Assembly (NCBI GenBank): GCA_025736915.1
Contig: CP107049.1
Location: forward strand, 3,286,001 to 3,350,000
Source: Acinetobacter nosocomialis
GTDB lineage: Bacteria; Pseudomonadota; Gammaproteobacteria; Pseudomonadales; Moraxellaceae
Direction of reading: 5' to 3'
DNA length: 64,000 nucleotides
The notes under the pieces were generated by a model. It searched no databases. It was not told the origin of the DNA and was given only the letters and a program-made list of their open reading frames with translations. The position numbers and the translations under genes were made by a program. Below, one piece after another: positions 8,151 through 18,117 of this stretch. Position 1 is the stretch's first letter; each line of letters starts with the position of its first letter.

Positions 8151-8324
8151 AGCAAGCCTAAACAAATTAAAATTAAGCTTTGTAAAGAGACTAAATTTAT
8201 ATTTAGTAGATAAAAGCATTATTCAAGTGTGAAAAATTTTATGACGTGATCTGTCGTAGTTGTTAGGTAAAGAGGTGGTCATTTAAGCAAAACTCTTATA
8301 AAGTAAAAAGATAGAACCAATTCA

Positions 8325-8420
8325 ATGATTAAGCGTGGCATTTTTTTGCTCGTTTTAAGAGAAAAAGGACCAAGTACGCTAATACTTGATCCTTTTGCTG
8401 GTTCAGGTGGTATCTCGTAA
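8325..8420 (+). pseudogene. DNA methyltransferase motif remnant
   Basis: A 31-codon frame whose end reads LILDPFAGSGG, the AdoMet/target motif (DPFxGSGT) of N6-adenine/N4-cytosine methyltransferases, preceded by a plausible REKGPST segment. It stops three residues later, and no catalytic DPPY partner is visible nearby. It is best read as a fragment left from a phage-type methyltransferase or ParB-like/methylase gene. Confidence 0.45.
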
Positions 8421-8704
8421 CGGCAATTACGGAATACCGAAATTTTTAATCGCCGTCCGAAGGCACAAACTAAGAGAACTTAGATGTAAAGATTAAAAAC
8501 TAACTTAACTTAGTAAATATTAGACTACTGGTTTAAACAAGTAAACATTTTGTTTACTTCGGGAAACCTACAGTTTATTTCACTAAACATAATGTCTTGG
8601 TGAAGTAGATTATTACGGTTTAATATTCTGCATTAGAAAATTTATCTTTATTTCTATTTCTCTTAATTTGTAGCTTGGCGTAACTCTTTTTAGAGGTTTC
8701 GCAT

Positions 8705-9223
8705 ATGCACAAAACTCAAACATTAAACAATGCTTTAATTCCAGTTGTGGACGCCACAATTGGTGGAGAGGTTCAACCTTGTGTTGATGCCCGCATTTTA
8801 CATCAATGGCTGAAAAGTGAAGATCGTTTTGCTGATTGGATAAAGAAGCGAATCAAAACTTATCGATTTGTTGAAAATGAAGACTACATTGTTTTTTCGG
8901 TAAAATTCGAAAAACTCTATGGTAGGCAGACTTCTCAAGAGTATTTATTAACACTGGACGTTGCCAAAGAACTATCAATGGTAGAAAACAACGAGCAGGG
9001 GCGAATTGCACGTCGTTACTTTATTAGCTGCGAGAAAGCCTTACGTCAATCAGCTTTCCATTTAATAGATCAGTTTAATAGAGCTACATTCGACCTTGAG
9101 AATTTAACGGATATTGCTTCTAAAGCTGGTCGGACTTTATGTTTAGTTGGTAAGCAACTTAAACCGAGAGCAAAATATAAAGTTGAAGAGTTAAAGCAAA
9201 AGATGCAACCACTTTTAATCTAA
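8705..9223 (+). CDS. AntA/AntB antirepressor-family protein
   Basis: This 172-residue protein has the N-terminal AntA/AntB fold: VDARxLHxWL near residues 27-36, FADWIKKRI (~42-50), the YRFVENEDYIVF strand (~53-64), EYLLTLDVAKELSMVENNEQGRIARRYFISCEKAL (~79-114). Family members are phage antirepressors that bind and inactivate lysogeny repressors. The C-terminal 55 residues, which usually hold the effector part, are unusual and Lys-rich. No repressor or integrase is nearby, so this is probably a prophage leftover. AGAGG lies upstream of the ATG at usable spacing. Confidence 0.8.
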   Translation: MHKTQTLNNALIPVVDATIGGEVQPCVDARILHQWLKSEDRFADWIKKRIKTYRFVENEDYIVFSVKFEKLYGRQTSQEYLLTLDVAKELSMVENNEQGRIARRYFISCEKALRQSAFHLIDQFNRATFDLENLTDIASKAGRTLCLVGKQLKPRAKYKVEELKQKMQPLLI

Positions 9224-9237
9224 GTGATTAAAGAAGA

Positions 9238-9262
9238 AACCACCTTTCGAGGTGGTTTTTTA
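9238..9262 (+). terminator. Terminator after antirepressor-like gene
   Basis: AACCACCT / AGGTGGTT stem with a TTCG tetraloop and six T. Confidence 0.95.
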
Positions 9263-9309
9263 ATATCTTAAATGTTAGATTTTGACCATTAGTAATAAAG
9301 AGTAATTTC

Positions 9310-9879
9310 ATGAAAAAAATAATTTTATTAGGCGGTGTATTAGTCTTATCGCCTTTCATTAATGCTTCAACTGAAATCGAAGATAAACAAAAAATTTTGA
9401 ATATGGTAAAACAATATTCTGGACTTGTTTCATGTATGAGTTCTTTTGAAAAAGATCCTGAAAATGGCAGGCCAACAACTATTAAGGATGTAACAACAGT
9501 TAAATATGATAAAGAAAATAATGAATATGTATTTTATGTATTGTGGGGCGGAGATATGGGATGCTTAGGTGGTTCGGGAACCATGTCTAGTTTTGTTACT
9601 GAGGTGGCTAGATATGGCGGAGACTGGAAACCTTATACTATTCAAACTGATTTTGCTTTTGGTCAGAATGTTGATATCAATTATGGATACATTGAATCAA
9701 TCAAAAAAATTAATGCTAATAAATTTGAAGTTATAAGTTGGGACCATGCAGATAGTAAGTACGGTGGAGTAGATGGAGGTAGTAATTTTCCTGCTAATAA
9801 ATTTAAGTATACGGTAGAGCGAGAAGGATATTCGAGATGGAGAGTTACTCATCAAACATTACTTGAACAAAGAAAGTAA
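9310..9879 (+). CDS. Exported protein of unknown function (189 residues)
   Basis: Residues 1-20 are a signal peptide with a Lys-Lys N-region and an Asn-Ala-Ser cleavage site. The mature protein has two cysteines (in SCMSSF and GCLGGSG) likely to form a disulfide, a Gly-rich WGGDMGCLGGSG segment, and a Trp/Tyr-rich beta-type C-terminal half. No family recognised. It is the first of three consecutive exported orphan genes, each with its own spacing and low GC. Confidence 0.7.
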   Translation: MKKIILLGGVLVLSPFINASTEIEDKQKILNMVKQYSGLVSCMSSFEKDPENGRPTTIKDVTTVKYDKENNEYVFYVLWGGDMGCLGGSGTMSSFVTEVARYGGDWKPYTIQTDFAFGQNVDINYGYIESIKKINANKFEVISWDHADSKYGGVDGGSNFPANKFKYTVEREGYSRWRVTHQTLLEQRK

Positions 9880-9955
9880 AATGGGAAATCGTCTATTGAT
9901 ATTTTTTTATTATCTGAACTATTAAATTCTACTCATTATTAAAGGGGTGATTATT

Positions 9956-10291
9956 ATGAATAAGATTATTTTATTGGGTTTAGTAATTTTAAATACGTCA
10001 TCTGTATATGCTTTAGCGCCTAAAAATGGTGAACAACCTACCTATTGCGAGCAGATAGTTGCTGTTCATGGATTGCTTACGAGAGCACAAGTTGAATGTG
10101 GATATAGCAAGTATAATAAAGAAATGATTTCAGAGACTAAAAAATGTTTTAAGCATGAGCTTGGAGAGGAATATGGAATGGAAGTACTTAAATTTGGTTT
10201 GATGGAATATGATCGCCATGTTAGAGAAGAAGGAAAAGAACTTACCTGTAAATCTATTCTAAAAGAATTTCCAGAATATGTTCAAAAGTAA
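9956..10291 (+). CDS. Exported protein of unknown function (111 residues)
   Basis: ATG 9956 is chosen because AAAGGGG precedes it by eight bases; the GTG at 9947 overlaps that site. A signal peptide (about 19 residues, ending TSSVYALA) is followed by a mature helical part with four cysteines (YCEQ, ECGYSK, KCFKHE, TCKSI), which fits a compact disulfide-bonded periplasmic protein. No homologue recognised. It is the second of the exported orphan trio. Confidence 0.7.
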   Translation: MNKIILLGLVILNTSSVYALAPKNGEQPTYCEQIVAVHGLLTRAQVECGYSKYNKEMISETKKCFKHELGEEYGMEVLKFGLMEYDRHVREEGKELTCKSILKEFPEYVQK

Positions 10292-10298
10292 AAAATAA

Positions 10299-10321
10299 AA
10301 ACTACCCTTGGGTAGTTTTTA
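10299..10321 (+). terminator. Rho-independent terminator
   Basis: AAACTACCC / GGGTAGTTT stem with two-base loop and T run directly after the stop. Confidence 0.9.
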
Positions 10322-10374
10322 TTGTGCCTTTATTAACCACTTGTTAAATATTATTAAGAAATATAGGTAATTTC

Positions 10375-11127
10375 ATGAAAAGAATAAATTTAATATTTGG
10401 TCTATTATGCATTTTTTATTTTTCAAACTCTTATGCTGAGGATTGGGATAGGCTGAGTAATTTAAGTAAAACACTTTCGGAAGGTTCATATACTCATCCA
10501 GCCAATTCAGAGTCGACAACTTTAAGAGAGAAGCTAGAAGATAAGCAGAGAAAAACTGAATTTGAAGATGTGTCAAGAAGTGAACTGAAAAAACTGGGGA
10601 TGTTGCCAGCATATGGGGATTCAATTATTAAGAAAGATACTGAGAAAAATGAGTATTTTGAGATAAAAGAATTTCCTGATGGAAATTACATGTATAGAAC
10701 TTTAAGTCAGAAAGAAATAGTGGCTGTATTTCCAGTTGCTGGTGAAGATGATCCTTTTGGCGACGGCTGGAAAGTTGTTTGCTATATAGATCAAATAACA
10801 ACTATCAGAAATTGTTCGATAACAAAATATGCAATTATGATCTTAAAATCTGCCAAACATGGCTTAGTTTTTTCAGTAAGTAATGAGCCAGATAAGCTTA
10901 ATCCTTTAATCGATCACTATGTAAGAGTTGATAAAAATACTCCTTTAAAAACTACATCTATTTTTATCGGTTCACAAGCTGCCAATATCATAGAACAGAT
11001 GAAGAGAGGAGAAATAATGAGGACTAGATTCCATGAATTTGGTGATACATATGAGGAGACTATTTATCTTGATGGTTTTACAAATGCTTATAATTTTATG
11101 AATTTGATGTATCCACAAGTTAAGTGA
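10375..11127 (+). CDS. Exported protein of unknown function (250 residues)
   Basis: A 21-residue signal peptide ends in Ser-Tyr-Ala-Glu. The mature protein opens with a charged, probably disordered 60 residues, then a mixed alpha/beta region with a Cys pair (VVCYID, RNCSIT). It has no lipobox. AT-rich codon use matches its neighbours at 9310 and 9956. Function unknown; the position beside phage remnants suggests accessory cargo. Confidence 0.7.
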   Translation: MKRINLIFGLLCIFYFSNSYAEDWDRLSNLSKTLSEGSYTHPANSESTTLREKLEDKQRKTEFEDVSRSELKKLGMLPAYGDSIIKKDTEKNEYFEIKEFPDGNYMYRTLSQKEIVAVFPVAGEDDPFGDGWKVVCYIDQITTIRNCSITKYAIMILKSAKHGLVFSVSNEPDKLNPLIDHYVRVDKNTPLKTTSIFIGSQAANIIEQMKRGEIMRTRFHEFGDTYEETIYLDGFTNAYNFMNLMYPQVK

Positions 11128-11176
11128 AATGTCGCAAATATTTTTTAATTAATCAAAGCTAATTAATAGCCAATAA

Positions 11177-11210
11177 AAAACCACCTAATTCTTTCGAATT
11201 AAGTGGTTTT
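11177..11210. terminator. Bidirectional terminator
   Basis: AAAACCAC-TAATTC / GAATTA-GTGGTTTT hairpin with a four-base loop, A-run on one side and T-run on the other. It separates the plus-strand exported protein gene from the minus-strand tRNA. Confidence 0.85.
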
Positions 11211-11217
11211 CAAATTT

Positions 11218-11293
<76 letters not shown>

Positions 11294-11356
11294 AATGTGA
11301 GCACATTATAGAGTGTTTCATTAAAGTGTCAACACTCTTGTGATCTAATTGAACGT

Positions 11357-12790
11357 TTAATCAGCACGACGCCAAACTGTACCTTGGCGAGTGTCTTCAA
11401 GTACAACACCTTGGTCGAGCAAAGACTGACGAATAGCATCTGCTTTCGCAAAGTCTTTAGCTTTTTTCGCATCAACACGTTGTTGAATGAAATCTTCAAT
11501 TTCAGCATCAGACAAAGCAAGCGCTTCTTGTCCAATATCTGACTTTAAGAAATCATCTACATTGTGTTGTACCAAACCTAAAATGTTGGTGAGGTGACGT
11601 AATGTCGAATAAAGCACAGTCGCTTGGTCAGCTTGTTCTTCTTTTACAGCACGGTTTAACTCTTTGTTGAGTTCAAACAATACCGCCATTGCTTCAGCTG
11701 TATTGAAATCGTCACACATTGCGTTGTTAAAGCGTTCAATAAAACTCTGATCAAGCGTTTCAGTTACCTTTTGACCATACACTTGTTGATAAGCTTTAAA
11801 TGAATGATAGAAACGAGTTAAAGAAGTTTTTGCTTCTTTAAGCGCTACATCAGAGAAGTTCACAGGGCTACGGTAGTGTGAAGACACAATAAAGTAGCGA
11901 ATCACTTCAGGGTGGAACTTCTCCATCACATCACGAATCGTGAAGAAGTTGCCTAAAGACTTAGACATCTTTTCACCATCAACGTTAATAAAGCCAACAT
12001 GCATCCAGTAATTTACATACTGTTCACCAGTTGAGGCTTCACTTTGCGCGATTTCATTTTCATGGTGCGGGAACATTAAATCTGAACCACCACCATGAAT
12101 GTCAAAGTGGTTACCTAGGCAGCAAGTCGACATTGCCGAACATTCGATGTGCCAACCCGGACGACCATTACCCCAAGGAGATGCCCAAGACGGTTCATTT
12201 TCTTTGGCATGTTTCCAAAGTACAAAGTCAAAAGGATGTTTCTTTTCAACTTCTACATCAACACGCTCACTTGCGCCAGCTTGCATATCATCAAGCTTAC
12301 GACCAGAAAGGCGACCATATTTTTCAAATTTGGTGACTTCAAAATAAACATCGCCGTTTGAAGCAGGGTACGCAGCGCCTTTATTAACCAAATTGCCAAT
12401 CATGTTTTGCATCTGATCAATATATTCAGTCGCTTTAGGTGCTTCATCAGGAGCTAAACAGCCTAAATTTGCTGCATCTTCATTCATAGCATCGATGAAA
12501 CGAGTGGTGAGTTGTTGAATCGTTTCACCATTTTCATTCGCGCGTTTGATGATTTTGTCGTCAATGTCGGTAATGTTGCGAATGTAGCGAACTTTCCAGC
12601 CTTGACTACGCAAGAAACGGATAATGTAGTCAAATGCAACCATAACTCGAGCATGCCCGATATGACAGTAGTCGTAAACGGTCATACCGCAGACGTACAT
12701 ATCGATGTGACCTTCTTTGCGAGGTACAAATTCAACTTTTTTTCGTTGCTCAGAGTTATATAAAACAAACGGTTGCATAAGGGTTTTCAA
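11357..12790 (-). CDS. cysS: Cysteinyl-tRNA synthetase
   Basis: A class I synthetase of 477 residues that charges tRNA-Cys with cysteine in the cytoplasm. The HIGH motif is at 43-46 and KMSKS at 274-278. The zinc site that selects cysteine is complete (Cys34, Cys217, His242, Glu246). The C-terminal helical and anticodon-binding region is full length. It is divergent from the kdsD operon, with a 190-base shared promoter region, and runs toward the tRNA-Gly gene. Confidence 0.97.
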   Translation of the reverse strand: MKTLMQPFVLYNSEQRKKVEFVPRKEGHIDMYVCGMTVYDYCHIGHARVMVAFDYIIRFLRSQGWKVRYIRNITDIDDKIIKRANENGETIQQLTTRFIDAMNEDAANLGCLAPDEAPKATEYIDQMQNMIGNLVNKGAAYPASNGDVYFEVTKFEKYGRLSGRKLDDMQAGASERVDVEVEKKHPFDFVLWKHAKENEPSWASPWGNGRPGWHIECSAMSTCCLGNHFDIHGGGSDLMFPHHENEIAQSEASTGEQYVNYWMHVGFINVDGEKMSKSLGNFFTIRDVMEKFHPEVIRYFIVSSHYRSPVNFSDVALKEAKTSLTRFYHSFKAYQQVYGQKVTETLDQSFIERFNNAMCDDFNTAEAMAVLFELNKELNRAVKEEQADQATVLYSTLRHLTNILGLVQHNVDDFLKSDIGQEALALSDAEIEDFIQQRVDAKKAKDFAKADAIRQSLLDQGVVLEDTRQGTVWRRAD

Positions 12791-12992
12791 ACACTCAACA
12801 AAAATAGTGTTACATCATAACTGATGCATCATTTTTAAAAAAGTTTTATGCATTAATTTTATAAGCTTGTGAAATCTTATACATTTAAAAACGTGTAACT
12901 GATTGAGTTATGCTAGAATGCCCCCAAATCTTTTGATTAAAATCACCGATCTCAATTGAGAGATCAGATCAATTATTTTGAGTCAAACTCGT

Positions 12993-13970
12993 ATGCCTAA
13001 TCCTACAGATTTCCAAAGCAGTGCATTAGCTACATTGCGTATTGAGCAACAAGCCATAGATGTATTAGCAACACAAATTGATGACCGTTTTAACCGTGCT
13101 TGCGAAGTACTGTTGCAGTGTAAAGGTCGTGTTGTGATTACAGGTATGGGTAAATCTGGGCATATTGGTCGAAAAATGGCGGCAACATTTGCCTCTACAG
13201 GTACGCCATCTTTCTTTATGCATCCTGGTGAAGCAGGCCATGGCGATTTAGGTATGCTGGTTCGTGGTGATGTACTTATTGCAATTTCCAACTCAGGAAA
13301 AAGCGATGAAATCATGATGTTGATGCCGCTGATTAAACATCTTGGCGTACCGATGATTACCATTAGCCGTGATGATAAAGGCCCAATGCCGCAAAATGCT
13401 GATATCGCTTTAACCTTAGGTGAGTCAGATGAGGCTTGTCCTTTAGGCTTGGCACCAACTTCAAGTACCACAGCCACTTTGGTTTTAGGCGATGCTTTAG
13501 CGGTTGCTTTGCTTGAAGCACGTGGTTTTACTGCTGATGACTTTGCACGTTCGCATCCGGCAGGTGCATTAGGTAAGCGTTTACTTCTACATGTAAAACA
13601 TTTAATGCATACAGGTGAAGAGTTACCAAAAGTTTCACCTGAGACTCCAATGAATCAAGTGCTTTATGAGATTTCAAATAAGCGTTTAGGTTTAACGACA
13701 ATTGTTGATGAACAAGACCACTTGCTTGGTATTTTTACAGATGGGGACTTACGTCGTCTCATCGATAAACAGCAAGGGTTTGATGTGAATTTACCTGTGT
13801 CTGAAGTAATGACAAAAAAACCGTCAACTATTTCTCAAGAAACACGTGCTGTAGAGGCATTACAACAACTTAACCAGAAAAAAATCAGTCAGTTTGTGGT
13901 GGTCGATGACCAAAATAAAGTGATTGGTGTAATTAGTATGCATGATCTTATTCAGGCAGGGGTGAATTAA
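12993..13970 (+). CDS. kdsD: Arabinose-5-phosphate isomerase
   Basis: Converts ribulose-5-phosphate to arabinose-5-phosphate, the first step of Kdo synthesis for LPS/LOS. The SIS domain (about residues 25-165) includes GMGKSGHIG and AISNSGKSDE, and two CBS domains fill the C-terminus (about 200-325), as in KpsF/GutQ/KdsD enzymes. ATG 12993 gives 325 residues, near the E. coli length. A TTG five codons earlier (12978) is an alternative, and neither has a strong ribosome-binding site. First gene of the kdsD-kdsC-lptC-lptA-lptB operon. Confidence 0.93.
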   Translation: MPNPTDFQSSALATLRIEQQAIDVLATQIDDRFNRACEVLLQCKGRVVITGMGKSGHIGRKMAATFASTGTPSFFMHPGEAGHGDLGMLVRGDVLIAISNSGKSDEIMMLMPLIKHLGVPMITISRDDKGPMPQNADIALTLGESDEACPLGLAPTSSTTATLVLGDALAVALLEARGFTADDFARSHPAGALGKRLLLHVKHLMHTGEELPKVSPETPMNQVLYEISNKRLGLTTIVDEQDHLLGIFTDGDLRRLIDKQQGFDVNLPVSEVMTKKPSTISQETRAVEALQQLNQKKISQFVVVDDQNKVIGVISMHDLIQAGVN

Positions 13971-13973
13971 TCC

Positions 13974-14513
13974 ATGGCATCGTATGCATTGTTAGAACAA
14001 GCACGTCATTTGCAGGCATTGGTTCTGGATGTTGATGGTATTTTAAGTGATGGCTTTGTGACGTTAACCAACACGGGCGACGAAATTAAATCATTCGATA
14101 TTCGTGACGGTTTGGGTATGAAACTTGCGCAACAAGCGGGTATGAAAGTCATCATCATAACAGGCCGAAAAAGTAATATTGTCGATAAACGCATGTCTGA
14201 CTTAGGTGTTGATTTAGTTTTTCAAGGTCGTGAAGATAAAGGCTCAGCACTTCGCGAAGCTTGTGCACAGTTTAATATTTTGCCTTCAGATTGCTTATAT
14301 ATGGGCGATGATTGGCCAGATCTTTCAGCATTTGCGATTGCCGGAATGAGTGTTACGGTTCCAAATGGACATGAAGAAGTACGCCGCCGTGCGCACTTGG
14401 TGACCCAAGCCATGGGTGGTCGTGGAGCTGTTCGTGAAGTCTGTGATATGTTGCTGATCGCAAAAGGCATTTACCAAGAACTTCTTGAAAAATATCTTGC
14501 AGTACCGCATTAA
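13974..14513 (+). CDS. kdsC: 3-deoxy-D-manno-octulosonate 8-phosphate phosphatase
   Basis: A HAD-superfamily phosphatase of 179 residues that releases phosphate from Kdo-8-P. The catalytic DVDG (Asp19, Asp21) opens the protein, ITGRKS carries the second motif, and MGDDWPD holds the metal-binding acidic pair. The small uncapped size is typical of KdsC tetramers. It starts three bases after kdsD, indicating translational coupling. Confidence 0.95.
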   Translation: MASYALLEQARHLQALVLDVDGILSDGFVTLTNTGDEIKSFDIRDGLGMKLAQQAGMKVIIITGRKSNIVDKRMSDLGVDLVFQGREDKGSALREACAQFNILPSDCLYMGDDWPDLSAFAIAGMSVTVPNGHEEVRRRAHLVTQAMGGRGAVREVCDMLLIAKGIYQELLEKYLAVPH

Positions 14514-14550
14514 TAACAAGATTACTTAAAAAGGTAGGCTATTCCTGCTC

Positions 14551-15099
14551 ATGGATACCAGAGTTTTATATATTGTTGCTGTAGTCGTTGCTGCTGTGAG
14601 TGGTGGTTACTACTACTATAGTGGCAAGGCAAAAAAACTGGACATTGGTTCGGCGAAGAATATGACTTATTCGGCGCAGGGCGTCCATTTGACTCAAACT
14701 GATGACAAAGGCAATTTGTATATTCGTGCTGAAGTTCGTCAGCTTGAGCAGGATATGCAACAAAAAACGTCAAAGTTGGATCAACTTAATGCCTCTATGT
14801 ATAAATTAGGTAAAGTTGATGCAACATTCTTTGCTAAACAAGCTTATGGCTATGATGATAATCAAAAGGTTGTTTTATCGGGCGATGTGGTCGCAACCAA
14901 GATCGCACCTCAAGGAACAATTGAGTTCCAAACCGATGAATTAACTGGTTATCCAAAGACTCGAGATATTGAAACGAATCATCAAGTGATTGTTCAATCT
15001 CCACAAGGCGAGTTTGTGAGTAAAGGATTAAAAGGCAATTTGAATAACGGTCAGTACGAATTTTTTAATATTCGAGGAAAGTATGCACCAAAGTCTTAA
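14551..15099 (+). CDS. lptC: LPS export protein LptC
   Basis: A 182-residue bitopic inner-membrane protein: one transmembrane helix near residues 4-22, then a periplasmic beta-jellyroll. LptC receives LPS from LptB2FG and passes it to LptA across the periplasm. The assignment rests on length, topology and position between kdsC and lptA. Its 3' end overlaps the lptA start by 17 bases. Confidence 0.92.
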   Translation: MDTRVLYIVAVVVAAVSGGYYYYSGKAKKLDIGSAKNMTYSAQGVHLTQTDDKGNLYIRAEVRQLEQDMQQKTSKLDQLNASMYKLGKVDATFFAKQAYGYDDNQKVVLSGDVVATKIAPQGTIEFQTDELTGYPKTRDIETNHQVIVQSPQGEFVSKGLKGNLNNGQYEFFNIRGKYAPKS

Positions 15100-15631
15100 T
15101 TTAAAACGTTCTTCAGCTTTCCTAAAACAAGCTGCGGTAATTACATTCGTTGCTTTATCATCTGCTTCGACTTTTGCTTTGCCGTCTGACCGTAATCAAC
15201 AAATTTCATTGGTCGCAGACCGTGCAACTTATAATGATAAAACTGGTTTGACGACTTACACGGGTAATGTTGTGATTGAGCAAGGTACGATGAAGCTTCA
15301 GGCTGACTCAATTGTTGCGAATCTAAACTCGAAACGTGAAATTCAAGTGATTACCGCAAAAGGTCGACCAGCTAAGTTCCAGCAGCAAATCAGTGCCAAT
15401 AAAGGCGTTGCACGTGGTGAAGGGCAAACGATTGTCTATAATGCAGACACAGGCATTATTACTTTGTCTGGTGGCGCATATTTATATCAAGATGGTTCAA
15501 GTATTCGTGGTAACTCTCTGAAATATAGTATGAATAAAGGCGATGTTGAAGCTCAAGGTTCTACTTCAAACCGCGTACAAATTATTATTCCACCTTCAAG
15601 TTCGAAAAGTTTCCCAGGAGCGCGTGACTAA
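15083..15631 (+). CDS. lptA: LPS export protein LptA
   Basis: A periplasmic protein of 182 residues with an N-terminal signal peptide (about 1-33, cleavage near TFA-LP). The OstA/LptA beta-jellyroll is seen in [20 protein letters not shown] and in the following strands with an [19 protein letters not shown] segment. LptA oligomers bridge LptC and LptD for LPS transit. AGGA lies just ahead of the ATG. The stop codon overlaps the lptB start (TAATG). Confidence 0.95.
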   Translation: MHQSLNLKRSSAFLKQAAVITFVALSSASTFALPSDRNQQISLVADRATYNDKTGLTTYTGNVVIEQGTMKLQADSIVANLNSKREIQVITAKGRPAKFQQQISANKGVARGEGQTIVYNADTGIITLSGGAYLYQDGSSIRGNSLKYSMNKGDVEAQGSTSNRVQIIIPPSSSKSFPGARD

Positions 15632-16377
15632 TGCAGCAAGCTCTTCAACAACCGCAAACTTTGTGTATTAAACACTTAGCCAAAAACTATAGTAAGCGTT
15701 GGGTTGTCAAAGACGTCTCTTTTAGTATGCAAAGTGGACAGATTGTTGGTTTGCTTGGTCCTAACGGTGCCGGAAAAACGACCAGTTTCTATATGGTCGT
15801 TGGACTCGTGCGTATGGATAAGGGCGAGATTCATCTGGATGACTTGGATATGTCAGACCTAGCGATGCATGAACGCGCGCGTAAAGGTATTGGTTATTTA
15901 CCTCAAGAAGCTTCTATCTTTAGAAAATTGACGATTGCTGAAAATATTATGTCGATCTTAGAGACGCGTAAAGATTTGAATAAGCAGCAACGTCAACAAC
16001 GTCTTCATGAGTTGCTCAATGACTTTAAAATTAGCCATATTAAAGACTCATTAGGAATGAGTGTGTCGGGTGGTGAACGCCGCCGTGCGGAAATTGCGCG
16101 TGCTTTGGCAGCAGACCCTAAATTTATGCTCTTGGATGAACCGTTTGCTGGTGTCGACCCAATTTCAGTGGGCGATATCAAAGACATTATCCAGACTTTA
16201 AAAGACCGTGGCATTGGTGTACTCATTACCGATCACAACGTTCGGGAAACTTTAGCGATCTGTGAGCGTGCTTATATCGTAAGTGAAGGCTCAGTGATTG
16301 CTGAAGGCACACCACAAGAAATTTTAGACAACGAACAAGTACGTAAAGTCTATTTAGGTGATGATTTTACAGTTTAA
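15631..16377 (+). CDS. lptB: LPS export ABC transporter ATPase LptB
   Basis: The cytoplasmic ATPase that powers LPS extraction by LptFG. It has 248 residues, with Walker [10 protein letters not shown] (43-51), signature [15 protein letters not shown], Walker [14 protein letters not shown] and switch His in [10 protein letters not shown], all intact. It ends the operon, and an intrinsic terminator follows. lptF/lptG are not in the window, as is usual. Confidence 0.97.
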   Translation: MQQALQQPQTLCIKHLAKNYSKRWVVKDVSFSMQSGQIVGLLGPNGAGKTTSFYMVVGLVRMDKGEIHLDDLDMSDLAMHERARKGIGYLPQEASIFRKLTIAENIMSILETRKDLNKQQRQQRLHELLNDFKISHIKDSLGMSVSGGERRRAEIARALAADPKFMLLDEPFAGVDPISVGDIKDIIQTLKDRGIGVLITDHNVRETLAICERAYIVSEGSVIAEGTPQEILDNEQVRKVYLGDDFTV

Positions 16378-16402
16378 TTAAAGTCATTAATCTAATTGGT
16401 TA

Positions 16403-16426
16403 AAAAGAGGTCAAGGCCTCTTTTTT
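16403..16426 (+). terminator. Terminator of the kds-lpt operon
   Basis: AAAGAGG / CCTCTTT stem with six-base loop and T run, 25 bases past lptB. Confidence 0.9.
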
Positions 16427-16584
16427 GTTTTTTGATGTTTTATAAATAAAAACAACCACATATACCACTCATTTAATAAAAAAATAATGTGTGATTTATT
16501 CGACCAATTATGCTGTTTTCATTGAAAAACTATGTAGAATGGAGATGCTTTTAAACGATAACAAACAAGATCAACAAGATAAGC

Positions 16585-18117
16585 ATGATTGGATATAACC
16601 AAAGAAGAGTAGAAGGGAAATGTAGAAAGCAGGCTTTCCTGAAAGGGCTGATGCTTCTAAGTACGCTACATGTACCTGTTGTGATATATGCTGCTAAACC
16701 AAGTGAGCAATACCACACCCTGAAAGAAAACTTGTCACAACTTTTTGTCCCTAAAAGTAGTGATGATTTCAAAGTTGCCAAGATGCACGAGCTGAGTAAT
16801 TTTAAGCTAGATCGTTCTATTGTGCAGGAATTTCCAACTGTTCAACTTAATGATAAGTCGGCTTCATCTTTTTCCAACTTGCCATCTCGAACGATGACAT
16901 TGCAAGATGCGGTAAAAATTGCCATTCAGCGTAGTCCAGATATTTCACAATCTATTGCAACTTTAGCGGGTCAAAATTCAGGAGTTGACGTTGCTAAAGC
17001 CGGTTACTATCCCCAGCTAGCAGGCGGGATTTCAACTGGAGATTTAAGTAGTGGAGAGCGTGGTAGACAGCTGCTTACTTTAAGTGCCACTCAAATGCTT
17101 TATGACTTTGGTAAAGTCAAATCGGGTGTTGATGTTGAGCAGGCTAAGGTTCAAGTTGAACAAGCCAATGTTTTGGTCAGTGTTGATACTCTAGCTTTGG
17201 ATGTTGCACAAACTATTGTCAATATTCAGCGTTATCTTCAGCTTAATAAAATTGCTGAGCAGCAAATTGCCGGTATTCAACGTATTCAAGATATTGCTAA
17301 CCTGCGTGCAAACGCTGGTGTGGCGAGTCAGGCAGACCCAATTCAGGCGCAGTCATACTTACAAGCAGCGCAGTCTACCTTGATTGCTCAGCAATCCTTA
17401 TTACGTCAGTATCAACAGCATTTAAGAACACTACTCGGTGCAGATGTTACTCGTACTGGATGGATTATTTCCGAAGATCTAGTCAAGCAATCTGATCTTT
17501 ATGGTGAGCCTGAGTTCAATACTATTCCTAAAATGATCGCCGCACAGGCAAGTGTTGAGGTCGCTAAAGCACAAAAAGAACAAACCCGTTTAACACGCTA
17601 TCCGACCTTAGCCGTGAAAGGCTCAGTCAGTCAGGCGCTTAACGGTAAAAACCCAAATAATGACAAGGATGATGGTTTATATAGTTCGGTTATGCTTGAA
17701 GCAACAAGTCAGTTTTACCAAGGTGGTGCAACCGCTTCACAAGTAAAAATGGCAAGTTATGCAGAAGAAGCGGCTAAATCTAAAGTCAATTCTGTTTATT
17801 TAGATGTGTTAGATCAAATTAGAACAAGTCGTGAACAAATTGAAAATAAACAACGTCAAATGCAGGTTTTGGCGAGTCGCCAAGCAACGACGGTTCGTAC
17901 ACGTGAACTGTACCAAGAACAATATAAGCTCGGTACTCGCTCACTGGTCGATTTATTAAATGCTGAACAAGCCATTCATAGTGCAAACTCAGAACTCGAA
18001 TCAGCACGTTATGACATTTATAACAGCATTGTTCAGTACATTGCAGCAACAGGACGTTCCCGCCAAGCCTATGGCTTAAATAATATTTCAATTCAGGGGT
18101 TCGAAGTACAACCATGA
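16585..18117 (+). CDS. TolC-family outer-membrane channel of a type I secretion system
   Basis: 510 residues, with an N-terminal signal-like segment (hydrophobic core about 22-37) followed by the two internally repeated OEP domains typical of TolC proteins: TLQDAVKIAIQRSPDI marks the first and GTRSLVDLLNAEQAIHSA the second. The channel spans the outer membrane and periplasm. It overlaps the next gene by four bases (ATGA), forming an operon with the LapB-like permease and LapC-like adaptor. This gene order matches the secretion systems for large Bap/RTX adhesins. Confidence 0.9.
   Translation: MIGYNQRRVEGKCRKQAFLKGLMLLSTLHVPVVIYAAKPSEQYHTLKENLSQLFVPKSSDDFKVAKMHELSNFKLDRSIVQEFPTVQLNDKSASSFSNLPSRTMTLQDAVKIAIQRSPDISQSIATLAGQNSGVDVAKAGYYPQLAGGISTGDLSSGERGRQLLTLSATQMLYDFGKVKSGVDVEQAKVQVEQANVLVSVDTLALDVAQTIVNIQRYLQLNKIAEQQIAGIQRIQDIANLRANAGVASQADPIQAQSYLQAAQSTLIAQQSLLRQYQQHLRTLLGADVTRTGWIISEDLVKQSDLYGEPEFNTIPKMIAAQASVEVAKAQKEQTRLTRYPTLAVKGSVSQALNGKNPNNDKDDGLYSSVMLEATSQFYQGGATASQVKMASYAEEAAKSKVNSVYLDVLDQIRTSREQIENKQRQMQVLASRQATTVRTRELYQEQYKLGTRSLVDLLNAEQAIHSANSELESARYDIYNSIVQYIAATGRSRQAYGLNNISIQGFEVQP

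Larger units (their letters stand above)
7704..8704. other. Gene-poor decayed region, prophage-like
   Basis: One kilobase without an intact gene. It contains four tandem 10-bp units (8111-8150), a short methyltransferase-like fragment (8325-8420) and, in another frame just after it, an uninterrupted NGNYGIPKFLIAVRR-type stretch ending at about 8492 that has no start codon. The mixture looks like remnants of several phage genes. Confidence 0.6.
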
